Assembly: GCF_027789125.1 (NCBI RefSeq) | Contig: NZ_JAQFVF010000027.1 | Coordinates: forward strand, 283,720-347,719 | Reading direction: 5' to 3' | DNA length: 64,000 bases | Origin: Paenibacillus aestuarii | GTDB taxonomy: Bacteria > Bacillota > Bacilli > Paenibacillales > NBRC-103111 | Shown: in pieces, positions 25,176-33,676 of the stretch | How the letters are laid out: the number at the start of each line of letters is the position of its first letter | How positions within the stretch are numbered: position 1 is the stretch's first letter | Notes under the pieces: model-generated | The model's input: the letters and a program-made list of their open reading frames with translations, nothing else | The model's database searches: none | Told to the model about the DNA's origin: nothing | Made by a program: the position numbers and the translations under genes

Positions 25176-25987
25176 AAGCAATGCGGCAGTTTTGGCACAA
25201 ATACCTCGTCCTGCTGCGGATTGAATGGGCCGTTATGCTTGCCTACCGAAGCGAGTCTTTCATCTGGATGGCCGGAGCGTTCATCCAACCGCTTGTCAGC
25301 ATGGCGGTCTGGCTCTCCATCAGCGATGGCAATGAGGTTGACGGATTTGACGCGCATGCTTACGTCATCTATTTTCTTGGCGTTCTGCTCGTCGATCGCC
25401 TGACCAGCACGTGGGACGTGTGGGATTTGGACGCCAGCATTCAGGATGGCTCCTTGTCGGCCAAGCTCGTGCGGCCATTCCATCCCATCCACTGGAGCAT
25501 CTCGCAAAACCTCGTGTATAAAGCTTTTTTTGCCCTGTCGCTAATCCCGGTATGGGCTGTTCTCGCGTACTTTTTTCCATTACTGAGACTGGATATTTCC
25601 CCCATGATGTACGTGTTGGCGCTGCTAGCTATCGTGCTGTCATCCGCGCTGCGGTTTATCATTGGGTTTAACTTCGGCTTACTTGCCTTCTGGACGAATC
25701 GCGCTACGGCGATTTATGGCTTGTACGAGGGCATTCATTTGTTTTTGGCCGGGCGTCTTGCCCCGCTGAGCATGTTTCCGGCTTGGGTGGAGAAAGTGGC
25801 GATGTGGCTGCCTTTTTATAGTACGGTCGGTTTTCCGGTGGAGCTGTTGACGGGGCGGTTCGAGCCGGCGTCCCAAGTAGTGCTGCAAAACTTTGCCATA
25901 CAGTTGGCCTGGCTGCTCCTGCTATGCGTCATTTATCGCTTCGAATGGAAGCAAGGGCTGCAAAAGTACGGTGCTGTAGGCGGCTAA
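25172..25987 (+). CDS. ABC-2 type permease, DUF990-like (first subunit)
   Basis: The 271-residue integral membrane protein has about six TM helices. Its N-terminus resembles DUF990 permeases (R-I-E-W-A-V-M-L-A-Y-R-S-E-S-F-I-W). It works as a heterodimer with the next gene product. Its start overlaps the ATPase stop by 4 bases. Confidence 0.85.
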   Translation: MKAMRQFWHKYLVLLRIEWAVMLAYRSESFIWMAGAFIQPLVSMAVWLSISDGNEVDGFDAHAYVIYFLGVLLVDRLTSTWDVWDLDASIQDGSLSAKLVRPFHPIHWSISQNLVYKAFFALSLIPVWAVLAYFFPLLRLDISPMMYVLALLAIVLSSALRFIIGFNFGLLAFWTNRATAIYGLYEGIHLFLAGRLAPLSMFPAWVEKVAMWLPFYSTVGFPVELLTGRFEPASQVVLQNFAIQLAWLLLLCVIYRFEWKQGLQKYGAVGG

Positions 25988-26005
25988 CAAAGGAGGGCAA
26001 CGCGG

Positions 26006-26791
26006 ATGAAGTATATGAGGCTGCTGCGTGAATTTTTGCGAGCTTGCCTGGTGGAAGAGTTCGAATATCGCGCTAATTTTGCAGCGAACTTGCTATCTAC
26101 GATATTTTGGCTGGCTATGGCTGTGCTGACGGTCCAGTTGTATTTTTATCGCACACAGGAGATCGGCGGCTGGAATTTCTACGAGGTTTTGGTGCTTCTC
26201 GGCATCTTTAACGCCATTCACGGCTTTATCGAGTTTTTCCTGCAGCCGAATATGGCTAGACTGGTGGGGCATATCCGCAAAGGGACGCTTGACTTTGTCC
26301 TGACGAAACCGGTGGACAGTCAATTCTATATCAGCTTCAGGCATCTGGTGTTTTGGCGGCTGGCGGATGTTGCCTTAGGCCTCGGCTTAGTCGCGTATGC
26401 GTTGTTCCAACTGGATAGGCTGCCTACAGTCACTCAATTGCTGCTGTTTTTGATCGTTTTTGCAGCTTCCTTGGTTGTGGTGTATGCGTTATGGATGGGG
26501 ATGATGATCTTCTCTTTCTGGGCGGTGAAGGTCGATAATCTGTCTTTTCTGTTCAGCTCTTTCTTTGAAACAGCCCGCTTTCCTGTGACGGTATATAAAG
26601 GATTGCTGCGGTTTGCGCTGACGTATGTGTTTCCGATTGCCTTTATTACGACGACGCCTGCGGCAGCGCTTATCGGTAGACTGACGGTCTGGCAGGCTGC
26701 AGGCAGCGTATTGGTGGCTGTCATCTGCTTCGGTCTGTCGCGCTGGTTCTGGAAGTTCGCCCTGCGCTTCTATACGAGCGCAAGCAGTTAA
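26006..26791 (+). CDS. ABC-2 type permease, DUF990-like (second subunit)
   Basis: The 261-residue membrane protein has about six TM helices and the conserved N-terminal segment V-E-E-F-E-Y-R-A-N-F. AAGGAGGG precedes the ATG and the gap to the first permease is 18 bases. It completes a three-gene exporter of unknown substrate. Confidence 0.85.
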   Translation: MKYMRLLREFLRACLVEEFEYRANFAANLLSTIFWLAMAVLTVQLYFYRTQEIGGWNFYEVLVLLGIFNAIHGFIEFFLQPNMARLVGHIRKGTLDFVLTKPVDSQFYISFRHLVFWRLADVALGLGLVAYALFQLDRLPTVTQLLLFLIVFAASLVVVYALWMGMMIFSFWAVKVDNLSFLFSSFFETARFPVTVYKGLLRFALTYVFPIAFITTTPAAALIGRLTVWQAAGSVLVAVICFGLSRWFWKFALRFYTSASS

Positions 26792-26829
26792 AAGAAGAAC
26801 CGTTCCACTAACGTGGAACGGTTCTTTTT
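26791..26829. terminator. Bidirectional terminator after the ABC-2 exporter operon
   Basis: GAACCGTTCCAC pairs perfectly with GTGGAACGGTTC around a 4-base loop, with an A-run before and five T after. It also ends the convergent membrane-protein gene. Confidence 0.9.
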
Positions 26830-26840
26830 GCACATACCAG

Positions 26841-27530
26841 CTAAGCCTCGAAATTACGCTGCGAAGAAGTGGATGCGGAAGCGGTCGTAGGGTATGTTTC
26901 GAAGGCGAGTGTTGCGCCGAAATACGCGAAGACGACATGGATAAGCGAGAAAGAGTAGTCGAAGATGTGGAGCGGGATAAATTTGCCGATGACTAAAATA
27001 GCAAGCACGATCAGCGGGGCAAGGCCAACGCTTTTTCGAAAAATTTGCGCGCGATAAGTGGCGAGACCGGTCAATAACAAACCGATAAAAATACAAGGAA
27101 TAATCGGAATTAAAACAAGCAACTGAAGCGGGAACTTGTCAATGCTCATGTTATTGATTTGATCGGACACCGTTTTGAGGGCGGCCGCATCATGAATGGA
27201 GTTAAACAAAATCGGATAGGCGATAATTTGCACCGGTCCATGGAAAATTTCAAACATCATTCCGATAAACAGCAGCGGGAATCCGACCCAGCCCCATGTT
27301 CTCAATCCTTGCGATTGGCGAAGAAAAAAGCCGGCTAAGCCTAGCAAAATAAATGTAGACGAAAAAGCGAGCATAACATGGATGTTGACGGCCTGCTGCA
27401 AAAACGAAGGGATCGCAGCTACGGATTCGGGCACATCCCCTGCGTGAATCACCTGCCCGACCGCTCCCATGATGCCGCCGATAAACAATGCCCAGCCCGA
27501 AAACCGCAAAAAACCTTTTGGTATCCTCAT
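26841..27530 (-). CDS. Integral membrane protein of unknown function
   Basis: The 229-residue protein has six or seven predicted TM helices, short loops and a Ser/Thr-rich C-tail. I recognise no family. A longer frame starts at 27638, but AGGAGG lies 9 bases before the ATG at 27530. It is divergent from the sensor kinase gene, with a 206-base gap that carries the kinase promoter. Confidence 0.65.
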   Translation of the reverse strand: MRIPKGFLRFSGWALFIGGIMGAVGQVIHAGDVPESVAAIPSFLQQAVNIHVMLAFSSTFILLGLAGFFLRQSQGLRTWGWVGFPLLFIGMMFEIFHGPVQIIAYPILFNSIHDAAALKTVSDQINNMSIDKFPLQLLVLIPIIPCIFIGLLLTGLATYRAQIFRKSVGLAPLIVLAILVIGKFIPLHIFDYSFSLIHVVFAYFGATLAFETYPTTASASTSSQRNFEA

Positions 27531-27670
27531 AATAACCAACCTCCTAGTATTTTCCACGCAATTTGTTATACCCTTATCATACGAACCCGTTTTTCCCAGC
27601 GAATAGAGGAGGGAGTTCCCGTAACCCGGGAAGTACAATGGGAAATCGAGCGGAGCCTTCCAAAAAGCGT

Positions 27671-27699
27671 TTACGCTGGCTGTCAGCGACTGCTATAAT
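27671..27699 (+). promoter_or_regulatory. Promoter of the sensor kinase/regulator operon
   Basis: TTACGC (27671-27676), a 17-base spacer, TATAAT (27694-27699). It ends 37 bases before the ATG at 27737 and rules against the longer kinase frame. Confidence 0.65.
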
Positions 27700-27736
27700 T
27701 TTCTTATCGATGATATTGAAAATGGTGGGGGATAGC

Positions 27737-29851
27737 ATGAAAATCATGCGAATGGCTGTATTCATTCTGTGCTTAGCTACTTTACTTCTGTTTCTTGCGA
27801 GCATTCCCGCCTTTTACACAGAAGTCAGCGAACATTGCGCGAGGCAAGTGTGCGCTGCGTATTATGTTCTGCCGCCTGCCGACGGTTGGCTGGAAGCCAA
27901 TCATGTGAGCGCGGAGCAGTATGCGTTCAGCTATGAGGTCATATACATCCTCTTCGGCTTCGTATTTATCCTGGTAGGTGCGACGATTTTCTATAAAAAG
28001 TCGAATGAGCTGTTAGGTTTACTAGGCGCCTTGATGTTCTTTTCGTTAGGCTGCACGTTTACTCCGATTGCCTTTGCGATCTCGGAGCTCCATCCTTTTC
28101 GGATCCTGGAATCGATCGGTTTTACAGCGCTTATTTTTTTCTTTTTCTTATTTCCGTCAGGCCGCTTCGTCCCCAAATGGTCTCTCTATGTTGCAATTGT
28201 CCTATGTGTACTGCGCGTACCTGGCTTTTTGGCGCCTGGCACCATGTGGGATATGCAGCATTCCGCCCAAATCCTCGGTTTTGTTTGGTTGGTCATCTGG
28301 GCCTCATCTATCATCGCGATTCTATGGTACAGGTACCGTAATGAAATGGGCCCGCTGGAACGTCAGCAGACGAAGTGGGTCGTATACGGTATCTCGCTTG
28401 CACTGATCGGTCTTGTCGGCCTAACCGTTATTTACCTTCTTTGGCAAACAGATGTTGATAACGATCCGTACCTGACATATGCCTTGGAATGGGGAATTCA
28501 TCTCAGCATGATGATCATGCCCGTTACGATGCTGATGGCGATACTGCGGCGCAAGCTGTGGGATATTGATCCGCTCGTCAATCGGACGCTGGTCTATGCG
28601 ATATTGTCCATTTGCGTGATTAGTGTATATGTAGTTAGCGTTTGGTATATTGGAAAATTACTGCGCTCACAGCATCATTTATTCGTATCGCTAGTCGCCA
28701 CCGGTATTGTGGCTGTCATGTTTGCTCCCGTGAAGGAGAGGCTTCAAAGGTGGGTAAACCGCCTGATGTACGGGGAACAGGACAATCCGCTGTCCGTTTT
28801 GACAAAGCTGGGCAAGAAGCTGGAAGAGCCGCTGCCGCCGGAAGAGGTACTGACCGTTGTTATCCGAACGATACGGGAGGCGCTGCGTCTGCCCTATGGC
28901 TATGTAGCTTTCGCCCAACATGGTGAAGTATGGATGACGATTCAGGACGGCAAGCCACAAGCGGAATGTGTGGAACATTCGATCATTCATCAAGGTGAAG
29001 TCGTAGGCAGCTTATATCTTGCGCCACGCGGCACGGGTGAAACGCTCACGCCTTCCGATCAGAGCTTCTTGGAGCCGCTCATTCGTCAAGCGGGCGCGAT
29101 CGTCAAAGGCGTCAAAGTTTCTTTGGAATTGAAGCAGCTGGCCGCCGATCTGCAGGAGTCCAGAGAGCGATTGATTATTGCACGAGAGGAAGAGCGAAGA
29201 CGTTTGCGGAGCAATCTGCATGACGATCTTGCCCCCCGCTTAGCCTCCCTGGCGCTAACGGCGGCAGCTGCGGAGGAACTGCTGGTGACGGACGCTCAGG
29301 CGACGAGAACGATTCTAACAGACTTGAGAACCACGATCCGCAGCACGGTCGCTGAGATCAGGAGCATGGTGCACAATCTGCGCCCACCGGCGCTGGATGA
29401 ATTGGGGCTGATCGGGGCCATTGAGGAAAGAATCAAGGATGCTCAGGCTCCGGTACGGAGCGCCCAAGAATGGGCGGGCATGCCTAAGCTGCAGTTTCAG
29501 TTGGCAGTGCCGACTGCGCTGCCTGCGCTGCCTGCAGCTGTAGAAGTAGCCGCCTATCGCATCATCACGGAGGCTATCGTCAATGTTGTCCGTCATGCGA
29601 AGGCGAATATGTGCCGGGTAAGCCTAATTGTCGATGAGCCGAGCGGGATGCTGAAGCTTCAAGTGGAGGATGATGGCGTCGGTCTCGAGACGATGACAAA
29701 GAAGGAGCGAATCGGCGGAATCGGACTGCCGTCTATGAGGGAGCGTGCCGAGGAGCTCGGCGGTACTTACAGCATCGAGCGTATATCGACAGGTGGGGTG
29801 CGCATTACAGCACGGCTGCCTATGAACTTAGAGAAGGAGGAAAAGGGATGA
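27737..29851 (+). CDS. Sensor histidine kinase, LiaS/DegS (HisKA_3) type with multi-TM input domain
   Basis: The 704-residue kinase has an N-terminal membrane part with about seven to nine TM helices (about 5-340), a GAF-like region (about 355-480), a coiled coil, the HisKA_3 dimerisation box with phospho-His495 (L-R-S-N-L-H-D-D-L-A-P) and a HATPase_c domain (N-V-V-R-H-A-K, V-E-D-D-G-V-G, G-I-G-L-P-S-M-R-E-R). It probably senses a membrane or envelope signal and phosphorylates the NarL-type partner encoded next, whose ATG overlaps its TGA. GGTGGGGG lies just before the chosen start. Confidence 0.88.
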   Translation: MKIMRMAVFILCLATLLLFLASIPAFYTEVSEHCARQVCAAYYVLPPADGWLEANHVSAEQYAFSYEVIYILFGFVFILVGATIFYKKSNELLGLLGALMFFSLGCTFTPIAFAISELHPFRILESIGFTALIFFFFLFPSGRFVPKWSLYVAIVLCVLRVPGFLAPGTMWDMQHSAQILGFVWLVIWASSIIAILWYRYRNEMGPLERQQTKWVVYGISLALIGLVGLTVIYLLWQTDVDNDPYLTYALEWGIHLSMMIMPVTMLMAILRRKLWDIDPLVNRTLVYAILSICVISVYVVSVWYIGKLLRSQHHLFVSLVATGIVAVMFAPVKERLQRWVNRLMYGEQDNPLSVLTKLGKKLEEPLPPEEVLTVVIRTIREALRLPYGYVAFAQHGEVWMTIQDGKPQAECVEHSIIHQGEVVGSLYLAPRGTGETLTPSDQSFLEPLIRQAGAIVKGVKVSLELKQLAADLQESRERLIIAREEERRRLRSNLHDDLAPRLASLALTAAAAEELLVTDAQATRTILTDLRTTIRSTVAEIRSMVHNLRPPALDELGLIGAIEERIKDAQAPVRSAQEWAGMPKLQFQLAVPTALPALPAAVEVAAYRIITEAIVNVVRHAKANMCRVSLIVDEPSGMLKLQVEDDGVGLETMTKKERIGGIGLPSMRERAEELGGTYSIERISTGGVRITARLPMNLEKEEKG

Positions 29852-30495
29852 CACCTTTACGAATTGTCATTGTTGACGACCATCCGCTATTCAGACACGG
29901 AGTTCGCACGTTGTTTAGTACGATACCGGATCTGGAGGTGATCGGTGAGGCGGCCAGCGGTGAGGAAGCCATTCAACTGGCTGACGAGCAGAAGCCGGAT
30001 GTGATGCTGATGGACATTCGGATGACAGGCCTCAACGGTATTGAAGCGACAAGGCGGATCGTCAGCGCGGACCCGTCGATTCGGATATTAATTCTGACGA
30101 TGTTTGAGGACGATACATCCGTCTTCACAGCCATGCGGGCCGGCGCCAAGGGCTACGTGTTGAAGGACGCCGAAAAGGATGAACTGCTGCGGGCGATTCG
30201 TGCGGTAGGCAGCGGTGAGGCTATTTTCAGCAGCGGCATTGCTTCACGGATGATCGAATATTTCTCCATGGTGCGCCCGGCTGCACAGGAGCAATTATTT
30301 CCCGAGCTGTCCGCGCGTGAGCGGGAAGTGCTGTATCTGATGGAGGGAGGCTCGACGAACGCACAAATTGCTCATAAGTTGGATCTGAGTGCGAAAACGG
30401 TGGCCAACTATGTCACGAACATTTTGAATAAGCTGCAGGTTGCCGATCGGGAAGAGGCGATGCGTCTGGTCCGAGAGTCGAAATCGCAGCCATAA
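29848..30495 (+). CDS. NarL/LuxR-family response regulator
   Basis: The 215-residue protein has a receiver domain with phospho-acceptor Asp56 (V-M-L-M-D-I-R-M) and a C-terminal LuxR helix-turn-helix (E-L-S-A-R-E-R-E-V-L ... T-V-A-N-Y-V-T-N-I-L-N-K-L). It overlaps the kinase gene by ATGA and is its cognate regulator. Targets are not visible in the window. Confidence 0.92.
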   Translation: MTPLRIVIVDDHPLFRHGVRTLFSTIPDLEVIGEAASGEEAIQLADEQKPDVMLMDIRMTGLNGIEATRRIVSADPSIRILILTMFEDDTSVFTAMRAGAKGYVLKDAEKDELLRAIRAVGSGEAIFSSGIASRMIEYFSMVRPAAQEQLFPELSAREREVLYLMEGGSTNAQIAHKLDLSAKTVANYVTNILNKLQVADREEAMRLVRESKSQP

Positions 30496-30498
30496 ATA

Positions 30499-30532
30499 AA
30501 GAAAAGCAGCGGGCCTCCGCTGCTTTTCTCGT
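30499..30532. terminator. Bidirectional terminator
   Basis: GAAAAGCAGC pairs with GCTGCTTTTC around a GG/CC-capped loop, between the response regulator and the convergent thioredoxin-like gene. Confidence 0.85.
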
Positions 30533-30536
30533 TCAT

Positions 30537-31055
30537 TTAGCCTTTATATTTCTGGAAAAATGCCTTAAACATATCCGGCGTATTGCCGCTTGAGGAGCCG
30601 CCTTCCGGTACGCCGCCTTCGATGCGTCCAGCTTCTACACCGTCTTTATAGTAAACAAGCGTCGGCGTGAATTGGATGTTGTACTTTTGCCAGCCTTCTT
30701 TGAACTCTTCGAGGTTAAATTGTTTCACATCGAGGCCGAGTTCCTTTTCCATCGGGACAAGCACGGGAGTCGTCACTTTGCAATGCGGGCAAGTCGAAGC
30801 ATAAAAATATTGGAAAAAAGATTCCTTGTTTTTCAAACGTTTATCTAAATCTGCCGGCAGAATAACATTTTGGTAGTTCGGATCGTTCAATTGCTTGACT
30901 GTTTCAGGGTTGAGCTTGGAAACGGCGACGCCATACGGATTATAAGGATAGTCCTTGCTATCCGCTCCCGATGGCTTGTTCGACTGTTGATTGACGATGT
31001 ATAAGCCACCGAACAAAATTACGACAATACCTAAGTAGATGAGCAGCTTTTTCAT
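30537..31055 (-). CDS. Membrane-anchored thioredoxin-like protein (CPHC motif)
   Basis: The 172-residue protein has one N-terminal membrane helix (about 4-20) and an extracytoplasmic thioredoxin fold with C-P-H-C (Cys89, Cys92) and cis-Pro in Q-F-T-P-T-L. C-P-H-C is typical of DsbA-like oxidants, though the fold resembles thioredoxin family proteins annotated as BrxE/TrxA-like. It probably handles disulfides outside the membrane, distinct from the TlpA-like protein at 3286. GAGGTG precedes the ATG. Confidence 0.8.
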   Translation of the reverse strand: MKKLLIYLGIVVILFGGLYIVNQQSNKPSGADSKDYPYNPYGVAVSKLNPETVKQLNDPNYQNVILPADLDKRLKNKESFFQYFYASTCPHCKVTTPVLVPMEKELGLDVKQFNLEEFKEGWQKYNIQFTPTLVYYKDGVEAGRIEGGVPEGGSSSGNTPDMFKAFFQKYKG

Positions 31056-31210
31056 TATGCACCTCTTTTATGAAATCTTCTATTCTTTTTTCTAGAGAGA
31101 GTATAGCATATCCTGTTGTTTTTTTGAAAAAAATTGGCTGTTTGGTGACAAGTCAGCTATAATACCGATAGGTTTAAGGAACAGCAAGACGGGAAAGGGA
31201 TAGATGTAGC

Positions 31211-32734
31211 ATGAATAACAAACTGCCAGCCGCATTTCTTGAGAAAATGATGGATTTATTGGGCAGCGACGAGTTTGAACGATTCCTCGAATCTTATGAC
31301 CAGCCTCGTGTCTACGGTATGCGGATCAATACACAGAAAATCGAAATTCCCGAATTTTTGGAAAAAAGTCCGTTCGCATTGACGCCAATTCCGTGGGTTT
31401 CGGAAGGCTTTTATTACGAGGAAGGACAGAGGCCAGGCAAGCATCCCTATTATCATGCGGGGCTTTACTATATTCAGGAGCCGAGCGCGATGGCGCCGGT
31501 CGAATTGCTAGACGTTCAGCCCGGAGACAAAGTGCTTGATCTTTGTGCGGCCCCCGGCGGGAAATCGACTCAGATCGCGGCCAAGCTCAAAGGGGAAGGC
31601 GTTCTGGTTGTGAATGATAACCATTCCGATCGGGTTAAGGCGCTGGTAAAAAATCTGGAGCTGTTTGGCGTGCGCAACGCTGTTGTGCTGAATGAGAAGC
31701 CGGAGCGGATGATCCCGGTTTTTCGCGGCTACTTTGATAAAATCTTAATCGACGCCCCCTGCTCGGGAGAAGGCATGTTCCGCAAAGAAGAGGATATGAT
31801 GTCCCAGTGGCAGCGCCATTCGGTGACGGAATGCTCGAGCATGCAGCGCGAGATTCTCGGACAAGCTGCTCAGATGCTGGCGGCAGGCGGCTATATCGTA
31901 TATTCGACGTGCACGTTTTCGCCAGAGGAGAACGAAGCGCAGATTGCCGAGCTTCTGGATCGGCATCCCGAGTTTGAGGTCGTGCGTATCGACCGGGCGG
32001 AATTCGCGCCAGGACGGCCCGACTGGGTCCGGGCGCCTTGGTGCGCGGAGGACGCCTATTCGGAGCAAGCGCTTGCGGCGGTCGCCGGCACGGCCCGGTT
32101 GTGGCCTCACCGCTTGAAGGGTGAGGGGCATTACGTCGCCCTGCTGCGCAAGCGGGATTCGGCGCCTGGGGAGATGGCGCCGGCTATGGAGGCTGCCGCT
32201 GCAGTGCCGGCGGCAGGAGAGCGCAAGCGCAGCGGCCGGGAGGCGCTGCGGCGTGGCGGCCGCGCGGAAGCACCGCGCGCGGCGGTGAGCCTGGAGCCGC
32301 TGCAGGCGTTCGCGGGCGAGCTGCTGCGCAGCGAGCCCTTTGCCGCCGCGCGGCTCGTGTGCTACGGCGACCATGCGTATGCGTCGCCGGCGGGGTTGCC
32401 CGAGCTGCACGGACTGAAAGTCGTGCGCCCGGGCTGGTACATCGGCGCGCTGCATCGCGGCCGATTCGAGCCGTCCCATGCGCTGGCGATGGGACTGCGG
32501 TTTGACGAAGCCAAGCGGGTTGTTAGCTTGGCTTTGGGGGATGCGCGAGCCCTTCGATATTTGAAGGGCGAGACGCTGGAGGTCGCGGAGGAGGAAGTGA
32601 TCCGCGACTCGGATACGGGCCAGGCAGCCAAAGGGTACTGCCTGGTGTGTGTGGACGGGCATCCCGTCGGCTGGGGCAAGTGGCACGACGGGATGCTGAA
32701 GAACGAATACCCGCCAGGATGGAGGTGGACATAA
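31211..32734 (+). CDS. RsmF-type rRNA cytosine-C5 methyltransferase (paralogue 1)
   Basis: The 507-residue SAM-dependent enzyme has an N-terminal RsmB/F domain, SAM motif I (L-D-L-C-A-A-P-G-G-K), the D-A-P-C-S-G-E-G catalytic loop and the nucleophile loop S-T-C-T-F. A C-terminal RsmF/PUA-like RNA-binding domain follows after an Arg/Ala-rich, very GC-rich linker (about residues 310-365). It should place 5-methylcytosine in rRNA. A second paralogue is at 44638-46020. The start follows AAAGGGA with long spacing. The pseudouridine synthase gene begins 6 bases downstream, so both RNA-modification enzymes are cotranscribed. Confidence 0.88.
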   Translation: MNNKLPAAFLEKMMDLLGSDEFERFLESYDQPRVYGMRINTQKIEIPEFLEKSPFALTPIPWVSEGFYYEEGQRPGKHPYYHAGLYYIQEPSAMAPVELLDVQPGDKVLDLCAAPGGKSTQIAAKLKGEGVLVVNDNHSDRVKALVKNLELFGVRNAVVLNEKPERMIPVFRGYFDKILIDAPCSGEGMFRKEEDMMSQWQRHSVTECSSMQREILGQAAQMLAAGGYIVYSTCTFSPEENEAQIAELLDRHPEFEVVRIDRAEFAPGRPDWVRAPWCAEDAYSEQALAAVAGTARLWPHRLKGEGHYVALLRKRDSAPGEMAPAMEAAAAVPAAGERKRSGREALRRGGRAEAPRAAVSLEPLQAFAGELLRSEPFAAARLVCYGDHAYASPAGLPELHGLKVVRPGWYIGALHRGRFEPSHALAMGLRFDEAKRVVSLALGDARALRYLKGETLEVAEEEVIRDSDTGQAAKGYCLVCVDGHPVGWGKWHDGMLKNEYPPGWRWT

Positions 32735-32740
32735 GCGCTT

Positions 32741-33496
32741 ATGAAACAAACACAACGGCTCGATAAAATACTCGCCCACATGGGCCTCGGCACGCGTTCT
32801 GAACTGAAGCGCCTAACGAAAGCCGGGGCGATTGTTGTCAACGGCGTTAAAGTGAAAGATAGCGGGATGCAAGTGAATCCCGAAAAGGATCAAATTTCGG
32901 TAAACGGCGAACCGGTCATTTATCGCGAGTTTGTTTATTTGATGCTGAATAAACCGCAGGGCGTCGTTTCCGCGACGGAAGATCATCGCGATCGCACGGT
33001 CGTGGATTTATTGGATGCGATGTATGCACCATTTGAAGTCTTTCCTGTCGGCCGTTTGGACAAAGATACAGAAGGTCTCCTGCTCCTGACCAATGATGGC
33101 AAATTGGCGCACAATTTACTTTCGCCTCGCAAGCATGTGCCCAAAACCTATTTTGCCAAGGTAGAGTGGGAGGTCACGGATACGGATCGAGAAGCGTTTG
33201 CGCAAGGTGTTACGCTGGATGATGGCTACCAAACGCTTCCTGCTGTGTTGAACATTTTGAGTGTAGGCAGTAAGTCGGAAGGGCGACCATCGGAGATTGA
33301 GCTCACCATCATGGAAGGAAAGTTTCACCAAGTGAAACGAATGTTTCAAGCCGTAGGGAAAATGGTCGTGTACTTGCAGCGCATCTCGATGGGGCCGCTG
33401 GAGTTGGATCGAAGCTTGCGATTAGGCCAATCTCGTGAGCTAAGTGAAGAGGAATTGCTGGCGCTGCGCAATGCTCATGAGGGTACAGAAAACTAA
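32741..33496 (+). CDS. rRNA pseudouridine synthase, RsuA/RluB/E/F family
   Basis: The 251-residue enzyme has an N-terminal S4 RNA-binding domain (R-L-D-K-I-L-A-H-M-G-L-G-T-R) and a catalytic domain with G-R-L-D-K-D-T-E-G-L-L-L-L-T-N-D-G. The Asp in R-L-D is the nucleophile. It converts a uridine in rRNA to pseudouridine; which one (16S 516-like or 23S) cannot be set by sequence alone. AGGATGGAGG lies before the ATG inside the end of the methyltransferase gene. Confidence 0.9.
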   Translation: MKQTQRLDKILAHMGLGTRSELKRLTKAGAIVVNGVKVKDSGMQVNPEKDQISVNGEPVIYREFVYLMLNKPQGVVSATEDHRDRTVVDLLDAMYAPFEVFPVGRLDKDTEGLLLLTNDGKLAHNLLSPRKHVPKTYFAKVEWEVTDTDREAFAQGVTLDDGYQTLPAVLNILSVGSKSEGRPSEIELTIMEGKFHQVKRMFQAVGKMVVYLQRISMGPLELDRSLRLGQSRELSEEELLALRNAHEGTEN

Positions 33497-33568
33497 GCAT
33501 TGAACGTTTTGCTAAATTGTGGTATTTTATATAACAGATAGCAGTATTTTTATATTTTCGTGCGGAAG

Positions 33569-33621
33569 GACCGCTCTCCCCCTTGTTGTAGATGACAGCG
33601 ATGGGTTGGGCGGTTTTTTTG
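33569..33621 (+). terminator. Terminator after the pseudouridine synthase gene
   Basis: ACCGCTC pairs with GGGCGGT (one G-U) and is followed by seven T. Confidence 0.75.
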
Positions 33622-33676
33622 TCTATGATCAATTTCAATTTCAGTCTACTAACGAGAAGGAGGCGTGAAAGGAAGT

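Noticed and set aside
27563..27736. Longer N-terminus for the sensor kinase
   Set aside because: A good promoter at 27671-27699 lies inside it, and the ATG at 27737 has its own ribosome site.
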